Shown here: piece after piece, positions 51,632-61,178 of the stretch
How the letters are laid out: every line of letters begins with the position of its first letter
Numbering within the stretch: the stretch's first letter is position 1
DNA from: Chitinophaga sp. YR627
GTDB lineage: Bacteria; Bacteroidota; Bacteroidia; Chitinophagales; Chitinophagaceae
DNA length: 64,000 nt
NCBI RefSeq assembly: GCF_900114995.1
Contig: NZ_FOUX01000005.1
Location: forward strand, 806,001-870,000
Direction: 5' to 3'
Notes under the pieces: generated by a model
What the model saw: only the letters and a program-made list of their open reading frames with translations
Database searches by the model: none
What the model was told of the DNA's origin: nothing
Translations under genes and position numbers: made by a program

Positions 51632-54600
51632 TTATACCTTTTCCAATGGCAGCCGTACATAGAAAGTCGTTCCCACTGTCAGCTGTGTCTCAAACCAGAT
51701 CTCTCCCCTCGCCTGCTCTACAATGTTTTTACACATTGCCAGTCCCAGGCCCGTACCAGAGTTTTTAGTGGTAAAATTCGGTACAAAGATCTTTGGCTGT
51801 ATTTCCGGCGGAATACCTTCTCCATTGTCTTCCACACTCACCACAACCCAGCCTTCCTCCTGCTCTGTCATCGCGATCGTCACATTCCCCTCCCGTCCTT
51901 CCGGCAATGCCTGTACTGCGTTTTGCAAAAGATTGGTAAACAGGCGGTTCATCTGCGTTTTATCTGCAAAGACATAAAAGGCCTTTCCCGGTGGCGGGAA
52001 ATGCATGCTGAAATTGTCGTGCATCTGGTAAAGGTCCTTCAGGGAATGCAACACCTCATTCAGTAACAATACCTCACTGTTAGCCTCGTCAATACGCGAG
52101 AACGCCGAGAAATCAGAAGCGATATTCGCCAGGTGTTCTATCTGCTCTACCAGTGTATGCGCCACGTTTTTAGACAGCTGTTTTACGTTTGGCGCATCAT
52201 TGTCGATCGCCCGTTGCAGGTATTGTATACTAAGCTTCATGGGCGTCAGCGGGTTCTTGATCTCATGGGCCACCTGTCTGGCCATTTCTCTCCAGGCCCC
52301 TTCCCTTTCACTCTTTGCCAGCCTGGCGGCACTGACTTCCAGTTTACGTACCATTTTATTGTACTCCCTTACCAGTGCGCCAATTTCGTCATCCTTTTCC
52401 CATTCAATCTCATCATTCTGCTGACCGAGGTTCACGTGCCGTAGCTTTTCTGTTACCAGCGAGAAGGATTTGGTGATAGAATTCGTAATCAGCAATGCCA
52501 GCAAACCTGCGATCAGGAAGATAAAGGCATTGAAGTTGATCAGGGCTACCAGGAAGTTGGAGATCTGTTGATTCAGCTCCGTCTGGGTCGCGAAATAAGG
52601 CACATTCAGATAGGCAAAGATCTCTCCGGTACTGCTCCGTAAAGGTTTATAGCCGGAAAGATATTTCATGCCGCCAATCTTCTCCTTCTGGATCCACTGG
52701 ATTTTGGGTTCGCGGTAGAGTTGCAGAAAGGCATCCGGATTGATCTTCCTGGATAACAGCCCCTTCTCCGTGATCAATGGCTGTGTGGTAACCTGCAGAT
52801 TGCCGTCCCGGTCATAGATATTGATATCCAGTGCCCTTTCATCTGCTATTTCCGCCATCTCGGTTGTCAGCCCCGCCTGGAATATCGGATCGTACAGGTC
52901 TTCCAGGTCATCGAACATACGCTGGTTTTCGAAGACCTTTTCCACATCTCTGGACACCTCATTGATCGTACGGCTCAGTCTTTCTTTATTTTCTCTTTCC
53001 GAACGGTCGATAAAGAAGAGGATCGTTGTCAGACCCAGGATGATAAACGCAAAGACAACGATAAAGATGATCGTACCATGCACCTTTTTACGGATGCTGA
53101 TGTTGATCAGTGTTTTCAGATTACCGATACGCATCCTCGCTTTTACCATCAGATCCAGTACCCTGTAGATCGCGATGATCAGCAGGAACAGACAGAACAT
53201 CCACGCAAACAGGGTGATGAATTCCACGAAACTCCTGCTCTCCTTCACCACTATTACAACCTTGTCTTTCGAAGCCTTGTAGATCAGACGGGAGAAGCCT
53301 TTATGATAGTCCAGTGTGATCTCATCTCTGGGTATATCTGACGCGTATAATTTGACCGGGAAAGCATAATCGTTGTTATTACTCACCAGTTCTCCCTGGT
53401 CATAAATCGCGTAGGAATAAGCAGTGGAAGACTCTTTCTCCGGGTCGTAGATATCCCCGTCTACCAGCAGTTCCGGGTATAAACGCTGGGTATTGACCAC
53501 CGCAGGCGTAAGTTCGTAGATGAGATAGCCCGCAGGCGCATTATTCCTGTAGAAATCTTTACGTCCGATATAGCTGTAATCGTTATAACTGCGCTCATTG
53601 TAATACAGCTCATTTCCTATCAGTTCTGAGCCCATCAGCATACGCCGGCTAAGCGTCGGAAATGAGGAAGTATCACCGCCGTACAGCGGCTCGAAATACT
53701 CGTTAAAGGGATAAAAATTAACGTTAAATCTGGCAAGGTATCCTTTGAAATATTTCTGTTTCAGTTCATCCAGGATACCTCTTTGTGTCGATCTCCCGCC
53801 GCTGCTTTGCTGGAAGAAGGTTTGTAAAAGTTCGTCTTCTTCCATCTGCCGCGTCACATCGGTGAGCAGCATTTCCACGTAAGGGTCTTTTTGTTTGGAC
53901 AATTCAACGGCCATACGTTCCCGCAGACTGACCTCTTTTTTGTCGTTATAATACACGAGTACAGCAGACGTGGTGATCGTCAGCAGGAAGAGCCAGAACA
54001 GGAATGGAACAGTGGCCAGACTATTCTCAAAGCGATAGGATAATGCATCCAGCAGCACCACATAAATGATCAGCCAGATGACCATGGCCACCGAGTAGTA
54101 GATATCCGGATTCTGTACGCGGAAAGCCAGCCAGATGATGCCGACAATGCCCAGGAACAGATATTTGGTACGGTGGCGGAAGTTGGTCAGTTCATTCAGC
54201 AGGTAGTTGATGATCTGTGAGAAAAACAGAAAACTGAATGAGATAAATCCGAGTATGATAAAGCCGATAATACTGTATTCATTGAGACTGAAGGGGTTCG
54301 CTACGTCAAATGAGATCCTGGAGTCAATTACCAGACTCTGAATGAGTTGGGAAAGGAACTCCCCTACAAGGTACATGATGAAGCTGGCCAGGATGATCAC
54401 GACACGTTGTTGCCCGCGGTTGGTTACCCGTGGCGCTTTAATGGTCTTTACGTGTTCACGGAAGAACAGCAACAACCAGAAGCCAAGTAATACGTTGAGC
54501 AGGAGGTCACCCAATGAGCGGAACACCTCATCCTTTGCGTAGATCAGCGGTGTGAATATGTTGAGCGAACGCAGGTTGAATGGAAAAGGATAGAGATAAC

Positions 54601-55399
54601 TCAGCGTACGACAGACGATGATGATGGTAAATAGAAAAAAGAAGCCATATAGTGGGTTCTTCTGCCTGGCCAGTGTGGTGGCAAAGAGATTGACGAATAT
54701 CAGCACACAGATACAACCGAGTACACGCAGTATAACACTGAGCAGATTTGGCGGTCCGGTATCCAGCGCACGATCGTAATAGAGATAGAAAAGGATCAGA
54801 TTTTGTCCATTCAATACCGGTATGCCCGGCGGTTTCAGGTGGATGGTATATTCCATCCCCAGGGCGGGTTTATCAAAGAAATGATCGACAAGATAGTTGT
54901 TACTGAGGTTGTATTCCATCATGACGGGGATGGCCGCCATCAGATAACGTTCGTGCCCGGCCTGTTGCTGCGGGACCTTTTTACAGATCACCTCATAGTA
55001 TCCGTTTTTCAGTTTGAGAAAACGGATACCGGGTTGCAGGGGCGCCTGCCATTCGTCCGGCAATACGAGGTTGGTGCTCCAGTATACCAGCCAGCGGCTG
55101 GCGGTACTGCTATCGTATGCAAAGACATAGAAACCCTGTTTGGAGAGCAGTTTTTCCTCTTTCTCATCATGGTCCCGTGCGAAAATATGCTCTATCAGCG
55201 TGGTATCTGTTGACAGTTCCTGAAAGGCCAGTTCCCTTTCTTTGATACTTTTCTCCAGACTGCGTTTTACCCCCTGCGGAGAGGAATAGTAAGACCAGTA
55301 ATTGCTGAAAAGGAAAGAAAAAGTGAATAACCAGGCAGCGATGATCAGGAGATAGCCGTGGCGGATGAAAAAAATCCTTATTTCTTTGATATCCAGCAA
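51632..55399 (-). CDS. Large NtrY-like membrane sensor histidine kinase
   Basis: A 1255-residue membrane kinase. A transmembrane helix lies at 12-30, a periplasmic region at about 30-215, then six to seven helices to about 500. A second extracytoplasmic region (about 500-700) precedes further helices near 725 and 770-790, a third sensor segment, a last helix near 955-975 and a HAMP domain. The kinase core has phospho-His near 1045 (VAHEIKNPLTPMKLS), NLLQNAVQAL, DNGEGIPPE and GTGLGLAMC. The core is closest to NtrY; family NtrY is about 700 residues, so the N-terminal sensor part is greatly enlarged. No response regulator is adjacent. It lies 5 bases behind mazG. Confidence 0.88.
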   Translation of the reverse strand: MLDIKEIRIFFIRHGYLLIIAAWLFTFSFLFSNYWSYYSSPQGVKRSLEKSIKERELAFQELSTDTTLIEHIFARDHDEKEEKLLSKQGFYVFAYDSSTASRWLVYWSTNLVLPDEWQAPLQPGIRFLKLKNGYYEVICKKVPQQQAGHERYLMAAIPVMMEYNLSNNYLVDHFFDKPALGMEYTIHLKPPGIPVLNGQNLILFYLYYDRALDTGPPNLLSVILRVLGCICVLIFVNLFATTLARQKNPLYGFFFLFTIIIVCRTLSYLYPFPFNLRSLNIFTPLIYAKDEVFRSLGDLLLNVLLGFWLLLFFREHVKTIKAPRVTNRGQQRVVIILASFIMYLVGEFLSQLIQSLVIDSRISFDVANPFSLNEYSIIGFIILGFISFSFLFFSQIINYLLNELTNFRHRTKYLFLGIVGIIWLAFRVQNPDIYYSVAMVIWLIIYVVLLDALSYRFENSLATVPFLFWLFLLTITTSAVLVYYNDKKEVSLRERMAVELSKQKDPYVEMLLTDVTRQMEEDELLQTFFQQSSGGRSTQRGILDELKQKYFKGYLARFNVNFYPFNEYFEPLYGGDTSSFPTLSRRMLMGSELIGNELYYNERSYNDYSYIGRKDFYRNNAPAGYLIYELTPAVVNTQRLYPELLVDGDIYDPEKESSTAYSYAIYDQGELVSNNNDYAFPVKLYASDIPRDEITLDYHKGFSRLIYKASKDKVVIVVKESRSFVEFITLFAWMFCLFLLIIAIYRVLDLMVKARMRIGNLKTLINISIRKKVHGTIIFIVVFAFIILGLTTILFFIDRSERENKERLSRTINEVSRDVEKVFENQRMFDDLEDLYDPIFQAGLTTEMAEIADERALDINIYDRDGNLQVTTQPLITEKGLLSRKINPDAFLQLYREPKIQWIQKEKIGGMKYLSGYKPLRSSTGEIFAYLNVPYFATQTELNQQISNFLVALINFNAFIFLIAGLLALLITNSITKSFSLVTEKLRHVNLGQQNDEIEWEKDDEIGALVREYNKMVRKLEVSAARLAKSEREGAWREMARQVAHEIKNPLTPMKLSIQYLQRAIDNDAPNVKQLSKNVAHTLVEQIEHLANIASDFSAFSRIDEANSEVLLLNEVLHSLKDLYQMHDNFSMHFPPPGKAFYVFADKTQMNRLFTNLLQNAVQALPEGREGNVTIAMTEQEEGWVVVSVEDNGEGIPPEIQPKIFVPNFTTKNSGTGLGLAMCKNIVEQARGEIWFETQLTVGTTFYVRLPLEKV

Positions 55400-55404
55400 G
55401 TTCT

Positions 55405-56172
55405 TTATTTTTCTGATTTTTTCACTTCATTCCAGAGCGCATCCATCTCTGTGAGAGACATTTCATCGAGGGCTTTGCCCTGTGCGGTCGCCATCTGTTC
55501 CATCTGCTGAAAACGGCGGATGAATTTCTTGTTCGTGCGTTCCAGTGCGTTCTCCGCATCGACTTTCAGGAAGCGGGAATAATTGACCAGGGAGAACATC
55601 ACATCCCCGAATTCGTCCTCCATTCTGTCCGGCTGCCCCAGCTGTACCACTTCATGCAGCTCATCCATCTCCTCCTTCAGCTTATCCCATACCTGTTCAG
55701 CGTCGTCCCACTCAAATCCCACCTTCCGTGCTTTGGACTGCAGGCGCATAGCTTTTACCAGGGCGGGCAGGGATACGGGTACACCGCTGAGTACTGAGGT
55801 CTTACCCTCCTTCAGTTTCAGCTTTTCCCAGTTCTGCTTTACCTCTTCTTCGGTTTCCACTTTCACATCACCGTAGATGTGCGGGTGCCGGTAAATGAGC
55901 TTTTCGCAGACGCCGTTGATGACGTCATCTATGGTAAATTGTTGTTGTTCCTTACCGATTTTGGCATAGAAAACGATATGCAGCAGCAGGTCGCCTAGTT
56001 CTTCTTTGATTGATTTCCAGTCCTGGTCAGTGATTGCGTCTGTGAGTTCGTACAATTCTTCGATAGTCTGCTGACGAAGTGTCTGAATGGTTTGCTTCCT
56101 GTCCCAGGGGCATTTTTCACGCAGATCGTCCATGATTTCCAGCAGGCGGTTAAAGGCCGAATTATTTTCCAT
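55405..56172 (-). CDS. mazG: Nucleoside triphosphate pyrophosphohydrolase MazG
   Basis: A 255-residue two-domain MazG that hydrolyses (d)NTPs to monophosphates and pyrophosphate. Domain one has EELYELTDAI and KEELGDLLLHIVFYAKIG (the EExx..ExxD metal site), and domain two has EEMDELHEVV and DEFGDVMFSLVNYSR. It opens with LLEIMDDLREKCPWDRKQT, the typical start. It is the first gene of an operon with the large kinase. Confidence 0.93.
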   Translation of the reverse strand: MENNSAFNRLLEIMDDLREKCPWDRKQTIQTLRQQTIEELYELTDAITDQDWKSIKEELGDLLLHIVFYAKIGKEQQQFTIDDVINGVCEKLIYRHPHIYGDVKVETEEEVKQNWEKLKLKEGKTSVLSGVPVSLPALVKAMRLQSKARKVGFEWDDAEQVWDKLKEEMDELHEVVQLGQPDRMEDEFGDVMFSLVNYSRFLKVDAENALERTNKKFIRRFQQMEQMATAQGKALDEMSLTEMDALWNEVKKSEK

Positions 56173-56233
56173 CTGTCAAATATAAAGAATTCCCGCAGGG
56201 GGGACGTTTGTATGGGATTTATGTTAATTTCTT

Positions 56234-56267
56234 TTTGTTGACAGATAGGGCATTTTAGTTACATTTG
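56234..56267 (+). promoter_or_regulatory. Bacteroidota promoter of tex
   Basis: TACATTTG (56260-56267) matches TAnnTTTG. Upstream are TTTG at 56234-56237 (22-base spacer) and TTG at 56238-56240 (19-base spacer), either of which fits. The ATG at 56310 lies 42 bases on. Confidence 0.55.
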
Positions 56268-56309
56268 CCGCCGGTTTTGGTTAACCGGAAAACGATTAAT
56301 TTTTAGTTC

Positions 56310-58595
56310 ATGAATAGCAAACACATTGCGCTAATTTCAGCGGAGCTGAACATCTCAGCGCGACAAGCGGAGAACACCATGAATTTGCTGGCGGAAGGGT
56401 CCACTGTTCCGTTCATCAGCCGCTACCGTAAAGAAGTAACCGGTAGTCTGGATGAGGTACAGATCGGAAAGATCGAGGACCTGCAAAAACGCTACAAGGA
56501 AGTGGATGAACGCCGCGCTTTCATTATCAAAACCATTACAGATCAGGAGAAAATGACACCTGAGCTGCTGGGGAAAATTGAAGGCACCTGGGCACTCACC
56601 GAACTGGAAGATATTTATCTGCCTTATAAACCGAAACGTAAGACCAGAGGTACACAGGCAATCGAAAAAGGTCTGGAACCACTGGCCAAACTGCTCTTCG
56701 AACAGCAGGAAGCTGCTCCGCTGACCGCTGCGGAAGGATTCCTGAACGAACAGGTAGCTTCTACCGACGAGGCTCTGAAAGGCGCCCGTGATATCATGGC
56801 AGAATGGATCAATGAAAATGCAGAGGTACGTGACAAACTGCGTAAGCTCTTCACCCATACTTCCGTACTGACATCCAAAGTGATAGAAGGAAAAGAAGAA
56901 GAAGGCGCCAAATACAAAGACTATTTCGATTTCAGCGAAGAAATTCACGCGATCCCTTCTCACAGAGCTTTGGCGATCCTCCGTGGAGAATCTGAAGGCT
57001 TCCTGTATGCAACGATCAATCCGGCAGAAGAAGACGCAGCTGAGATCATCAACAAACAATTCGTAACCGGTAATAACGAAAGCAGTAAACAGGTAGAAAA
57101 GGCAGCAGCTGATTCCTACAAACGCCTGCTGCGTCCATCCCTGGAAAACGAATTCCGTGCCCTGACCAAAGAAAAGTCAGATGCAGAGGCGATCGAGGTA
57201 TTCGCAGAAAACCTCCGTCAGTTACTGCTGGCAGCTCCACTGGGTCCAAAAGCAGTTATTGCGATCGATCCGGGTTACAGAACAGGTTGTAAAGTGGTAG
57301 CGCTGGATAACCAGGGTAACATGCTGGACAATGACGTTATTTACCCGCTGGAAAAGAACTACAAAAGAGATGATGCTGAAGCCCTGCTGAAAAAATGGGC
57401 TGAGAAATATGACACTGCCGCTATTGCCGTGGGTAATGGTACCGCAGGTCGTGAAACCGAAGAGTTTGTAAAGAAACTGGACTTCGGTAAGAAAGTGAAC
57501 GTGTTCATGGTGAACGAAAGCGGTGCTTCCGTTTACTCTGCATCCGAAGTAGCAAGAGAGGAATTCCCTGATTTCGATGTGACCGTTCGTGGCGCTGTAT
57601 CCATCGGCCGCCGACTGATCGACCCACTGGCAGAGCTGGTAAAGATCGATCCTAAAGCGATCGGTGTGGGTCAATACCAGCACGATGTGAACCAATCCAG
57701 CCTGAAACAGAGCCTGGACAGGGTTGTGATCAGCTGCGTGAACAACGTGGGCGTAAACCTGAATACAGCTTCCAAACATCTGCTGGCATATGTATCCGGT
57801 CTGGGACCTTCCCTGGCGGAAAACATCGTAAAATACCGCAAGGAAAACGGCGCATTCAAAAACCGTACACAGCTGAAGAAAGTAACCCGTCTGGGTGATA
57901 AAGCATTCGAACAGTGTGCGGGCTTCTTACGTATCGAAAATGGCGATAACCCGCTGGATAACTCCGCAGTACACCCTGAGCGTTATTCCCTGATCGAAAA
58001 TATGGCTGCCAAACAGTCCTGTACCGTTCAGGACCTGATGGCGAAAGAGGACCTGCGTAAGAAAATCAATGCGAAGGAATATGTAAGCGAAGAGGTTGGT
58101 CTGCTGACCCTGGAGGACATCCTGAAAGAGCTGGACAAACCAAGCCGTGACCCTCGTGACGAGATCGCTATCTTCGAATATGCGGAAGGCATTCACAAAA
58201 TGGAAGACCTGAAAGTAGGGATGACACTGCCAGGCGTGGTGACCAACATTACCAACTTTGGTGCTTTTGTGGATATCGGGGTAAAACAGGATGGTCTGGT
58301 ACACATTTCTCACCTGAGCAACCGTTTTATCAGCAATCCTAATGAAGCGGTAAAACTGAACCAGAAAGTGACTGTAACCGTACTCGAGGTAGATCCTTCC
58401 CGTAAGCGTATTTCCCTGTCTATGAAAGACAATGAAGCGCCACAGGCAGGCGGCGGACAGCGCAGAGAAAGAAGAGAAGGTGGTGGAAACAATAACAGCA
58501 ACAACAGCGGTAACAGGAATGCAAAACAGGGTGCACCAGCGCCGCTGAATGATTTCCAGGCGAAACTGGCTGAGCTGAAGAAGAAGTTCAACTAA
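56310..58595 (+). CDS. tex: Tex-like RNA-binding transcriptional accessory protein
   Basis: A 761-residue Tex protein. It has the N-terminal helical domain (STVPFISRYRKEVTGSLDEVQI), the YqgF-like RNase H fold (AIDPGYRTGCKVVALD), the helix-hairpin-helix block (NIVKYRKENGAFKNRTQLKKV) and a C-terminal S1 RNA-binding domain (GVVTNITNFGAFVDIGVKQDGLVHIS). A low-complexity Asn/Gly/Arg tail (about 700-740) is typical of Bacteroidota members. It binds nucleic acid and is linked to transcription processivity. Monocistronic, with a clear promoter and terminator. Confidence 0.94.
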   Translation: MNSKHIALISAELNISARQAENTMNLLAEGSTVPFISRYRKEVTGSLDEVQIGKIEDLQKRYKEVDERRAFIIKTITDQEKMTPELLGKIEGTWALTELEDIYLPYKPKRKTRGTQAIEKGLEPLAKLLFEQQEAAPLTAAEGFLNEQVASTDEALKGARDIMAEWINENAEVRDKLRKLFTHTSVLTSKVIEGKEEEGAKYKDYFDFSEEIHAIPSHRALAILRGESEGFLYATINPAEEDAAEIINKQFVTGNNESSKQVEKAAADSYKRLLRPSLENEFRALTKEKSDAEAIEVFAENLRQLLLAAPLGPKAVIAIDPGYRTGCKVVALDNQGNMLDNDVIYPLEKNYKRDDAEALLKKWAEKYDTAAIAVGNGTAGRETEEFVKKLDFGKKVNVFMVNESGASVYSASEVAREEFPDFDVTVRGAVSIGRRLIDPLAELVKIDPKAIGVGQYQHDVNQSSLKQSLDRVVISCVNNVGVNLNTASKHLLAYVSGLGPSLAENIVKYRKENGAFKNRTQLKKVTRLGDKAFEQCAGFLRIENGDNPLDNSAVHPERYSLIENMAAKQSCTVQDLMAKEDLRKKINAKEYVSEEVGLLTLEDILKELDKPSRDPRDEIAIFEYAEGIHKMEDLKVGMTLPGVVTNITNFGAFVDIGVKQDGLVHISHLSNRFISNPNEAVKLNQKVTVTVLEVDPSRKRISLSMKDNEAPQAGGGQRRERREGGGNNNSNNSGNRNAKQGAPAPLNDFQAKLAELKKKFN

Positions 58596-58614
58596 ACGTT
58601 TGAAGCAATAATAT

Positions 58615-58650
58615 AAAAAAGCTGTCCGCCGAAGGTGGACAGCTTTTTTT
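58615..58650. terminator. Terminator of tex
   Basis: AAAAAAGCTGTCC pairs with GGACAGCTTTTTT, with the GTCC-GCC/GGTGGAC core shared with other hairpins in this window and a T tract at the end. Confidence 0.9.
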
Positions 58651-58678
58651 ATGTGAGCAGGTCAATAACGTCTCTGTA

Positions 58679-59209
58679 TCAGTTCATGGAAGGAAATTTC
58701 AGTTTCCAGCGTCTCAGCTTTTCCGGGAAAGTGGAATCTCCCCGTTCGCTGAACAGTTTTACGACGCCGTTTACGGCAATACCGATATAGATCACATCCC
58801 GGCGCATATCAACAGCCAGTGCTGCTTCGTCCACACCACAATAGTGGCGGCGGCAACCCTGGTTATACAGTATCTCATTTTCAAGTTCTACAGGCGGCGT
58901 CACATCAAAGCGTTCAGCAAACAGGGGGTCCTGTTTTTCGTTCTCCAACAGTGCCTTAATACGCGATCTCAGCGGCTCTTTCTGCAGCATGCCTGTCTCA
59001 GCAATATATTTCCCTTCAAACGCTTCAAATGAGTGCCATGAAGCGACCTGCGTGGGTTCAATCGTATCTGCGATGGTCATCATGGTGTCTGTGGTGGGCG
59101 GAGGGTTAGCTCCTGTTTGCTGACTGTCTTTATTAGCAGCCGGTTCTTTGCATCCTAGCATACAGGCAGCTACGACGTATACTGCTGCCAGATTTTTGTT
59201 CATGGTCAT
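58679..59209 (-). CDS. Lipoprotein of unknown function
   Basis: About 176 residues counted from the ATG at 59209 (59203 is equally possible). A signal with lipobox MLGCKEP is followed by a Pro/Thr-rich linker and a domain without a recognised name, containing YNQGCRRHYCGVDEAALAVD (two close cysteines). The pattern IYIGIAVNGVVKLFSE near the end is beta-rich. The two cysteines may form a disulfide. It stands alone behind the tex terminator. Confidence 0.65.
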   Translation of the reverse strand: MTMNKNLAAVYVVAACMLGCKEPAANKDSQQTGANPPPTTDTMMTIADTIEPTQVASWHSFEAFEGKYIAETGMLQKEPLRSRIKALLENEKQDPLFAERFDVTPPVELENEILYNQGCRRHYCGVDEAALAVDMRRDVIYIGIAVNGVVKLFSERGDSTFPEKLRRWKLKFPSMN

Positions 59210-59229
59210 GGTCTCAATTACGAATTGCT

Positions 59230-59282
59230 GCTGCGCATTACGAAGAAACTTCCTGAGCATGCTTCGGCTCGTAATACGCAGC
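59230..59282 (-). repeat. Imperfect hairpin behind the enoyl-CoA hydratase stop
   Basis: GCTGCGCATTACGA (59230-59243) pairs with TCGTAATACGCAGC (59269-59282) with one G-U on one strand, and CGAAG/CTTCG extends it inward. No T tract follows, so it is not a normal terminator. A short AATTACGAATT run lies beside it. Confidence 0.6.
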
Positions 59283-59283
59283 T

Positions 59284-60063
59284 TTATTTTCCTTTAAAAA
59301 CAGGTGTTCTCTTATCAACAAAAGCCTGCATGCCTTCTTTCTGATCTTCAGAGGCAAACAGCAGATAAAAGTTTTTACGTTCAAAATGCAGCCCTTCCTC
59401 AAGGGAGCTATCAAATGCTTTCAGTACAGATTCTTTCGCCATTCTTACCGCCAGCGGGCTCAGAGCAGCTACTTCAGTCGCCAGTTTGACGGCTTCATTC
59501 AGGAAAAGTTCCACCGGTACGACCCGGTTGATAAGACCTGCACGCGCAGCTTCTTCTGCGGTGATAAAGCGACCCGTCAGTACCATTTCCATGGCCAGGG
59601 CTTTACCTACGGCGCGGGTCAGGCGTTGTGTACCACCTGCGCCGGGCATGACGCCAATTTTTATTTCCGGCTGTCCGAACCGCGCTGTTTCGCTGGCTAC
59701 TATCATATCGCATAGCATCACCAGCTCACATCCCCCTCCCAGCGCGAAGCCGCTTACTGCCGCAATCAACGGCTTTTTAGTTTTTTTTATTGTGTCCCAG
59801 GTGCTGAACTGATCAATGTTATACATATCCATGGCAGTTTTCCCTGCCATCTGTTTGATATCGGCGCCTGCGGCGAATGCTTTTTCATTACCGCTGATGA
59901 CGATTGCACGAACATTGTCATCCGCATCTAATAGCTTTAATGCATCTCTGAGCTCCATCATCAGTTCGAGGTTCAGTGCATTGAGTTCTTTGGGGCGGTT
60001 CAACTGTATATGAGCCACATACGGGGCTACCTGCTGGTGTATGATTATAAATTGTGGTTGCAT
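59284..60063 (-). CDS. Enoyl-CoA hydratase/isomerase family protein
   Basis: A 259-residue crotonase-fold enzyme that hydrates trans-2-enoyl-CoA in beta-oxidation or a related route. The oxyanion motifs AGADIKQMAG and GFALGGGCEL, and the two catalytic acids (in GGGCEL and FGQPEI), are present as in classic hydratases. It ends in FKGK. Its start is 8 bases after the DUF3667 gene, so the two are likely cotranscribed. Confidence 0.92.
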   Translation of the reverse strand: MQPQFIIIHQQVAPYVAHIQLNRPKELNALNLELMMELRDALKLLDADDNVRAIVISGNEKAFAAGADIKQMAGKTAMDMYNIDQFSTWDTIKKTKKPLIAAVSGFALGGGCELVMLCDMIVASETARFGQPEIKIGVMPGAGGTQRLTRAVGKALAMEMVLTGRFITAEEAARAGLINRVVPVELFLNEAVKLATEVAALSPLAVRMAKESVLKAFDSSLEEGLHFERKNFYLLFASEDQKEGMQAFVDKRTPVFKGK

Positions 60064-60071
60064 TCCCTAAT

Positions 60072-61067
60072 TTACGTATTTAATAGCGTCATAGTTGCCA
60101 TAAATCCGATAAAAACGATCAGCAATGTCACCAGATAGGTAAGCGTCAGCAGGAAGCCTTTCAGCACCGATTTTCCCCATGACTGACCATAGGTATTTTT
60201 CAACGCAATGATCAGATATGCAAATATAACCAACAGCCCTGTACTTGTGACCGCCTCTGTATCGAACAGGCGGTCCATTGCAGCACAGAAAAGGTAAAAG
60301 ATAAAGAAGAACACATGGATGTGAATGGAGAAAATGGCATGATCGGCATAGAACCATTTCTTTTTGTCGTACATCCATCGGAGATAGAGTGCAAAAAGTG
60401 GTAACAGCACAAACATCATTTTAGGATAATTGTGATGGAACACCTCCTCCTCTGCCTCCTCCGCATGTTGACTTTCTTCATCATTATCATCCACTCTATT
60501 GGCTGCACTAAAATAATATTTGGCCATTTTACGTTCTAAGAGACCGTCCCTGTACTCATCGGGTAATGTAGACTGAAAGGAGTCATATTTTTCCCTGGCC
60601 TCAAAGGTATATAACCTTCTGAACCAGTTTTCTGTAGAAAGGTCGCCGGCTTTCAAGGAATCCGGCAGACTGGCAAAAGACTCCTTTGCTTTCTCCCGGT
60701 TGGCGTCCAGTTGCACTTTTGTTTCCTGGTCAATTTTCACCTTATCTTCTTTCGGCGTCAGCGCGAAATATAACAGGAAGAACAGAAATGAGGAAAAAAT
60801 ATACAACTTAATGGGCTGTACAAATTTGACGCGCTTACCGGCTGTATATTCTTTGGTAATATGTCCGGGACGGGTAAATAAATACTTGAAAGTCAATGTG
60901 GTTTTAGAATCATAGTGGACGATATCGGCCGCAAATTCCTTTACCAGATGACCAAAAGTTTCATGGGGGATAATGTTTTCCTGGCCGCAGTTCGTACAAT
61001 ATCTGCCGGGTACATCCGTCCCGCAATTCAGACAGTTCGTTTCTATTCTGAGTGGCTGTGTTTTCAA
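60072..61067 (-). CDS. DUF3667 family membrane protein
   Basis: A 331-residue protein with an N-terminal zinc ribbon (CLNCGTDVPGRYCTNCGQE) and the DUF3667 region (LTFKYLFTRPGHITKEYTAGKRVKFVQPIKLYIFSSFLFF), followed by four to five transmembrane helices and an acidic cytosolic loop (EESQHAEEAEEEV). The family is Bacteroidota-typical; its function is unknown. Cotranscribed with enoyl-CoA hydratase. Confidence 0.87.
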   Translation of the reverse strand: MKTQPLRIETNCLNCGTDVPGRYCTNCGQENIIPHETFGHLVKEFAADIVHYDSKTTLTFKYLFTRPGHITKEYTAGKRVKFVQPIKLYIFSSFLFFLLYFALTPKEDKVKIDQETKVQLDANREKAKESFASLPDSLKAGDLSTENWFRRLYTFEAREKYDSFQSTLPDEYRDGLLERKMAKYYFSAANRVDDNDEESQHAEEAEEEVFHHNYPKMMFVLLPLFALYLRWMYDKKKWFYADHAIFSIHIHVFFFIFYLFCAAMDRLFDTEAVTSTGLLVIFAYLIIALKNTYGQSWGKSVLKGFLLTLTYLVTLLIVFIGFMATMTLLNT

Positions 61068-61178
61068 AGCGGTTGACTGGTTGATGGGTGGTTGATAGGT
61101 TATAGAAGGTAAATATAAAAATTATCTTTACAGAAATGAACTGCTGAATGTTCCTGAATCATTATTTTTGTATCTAAT

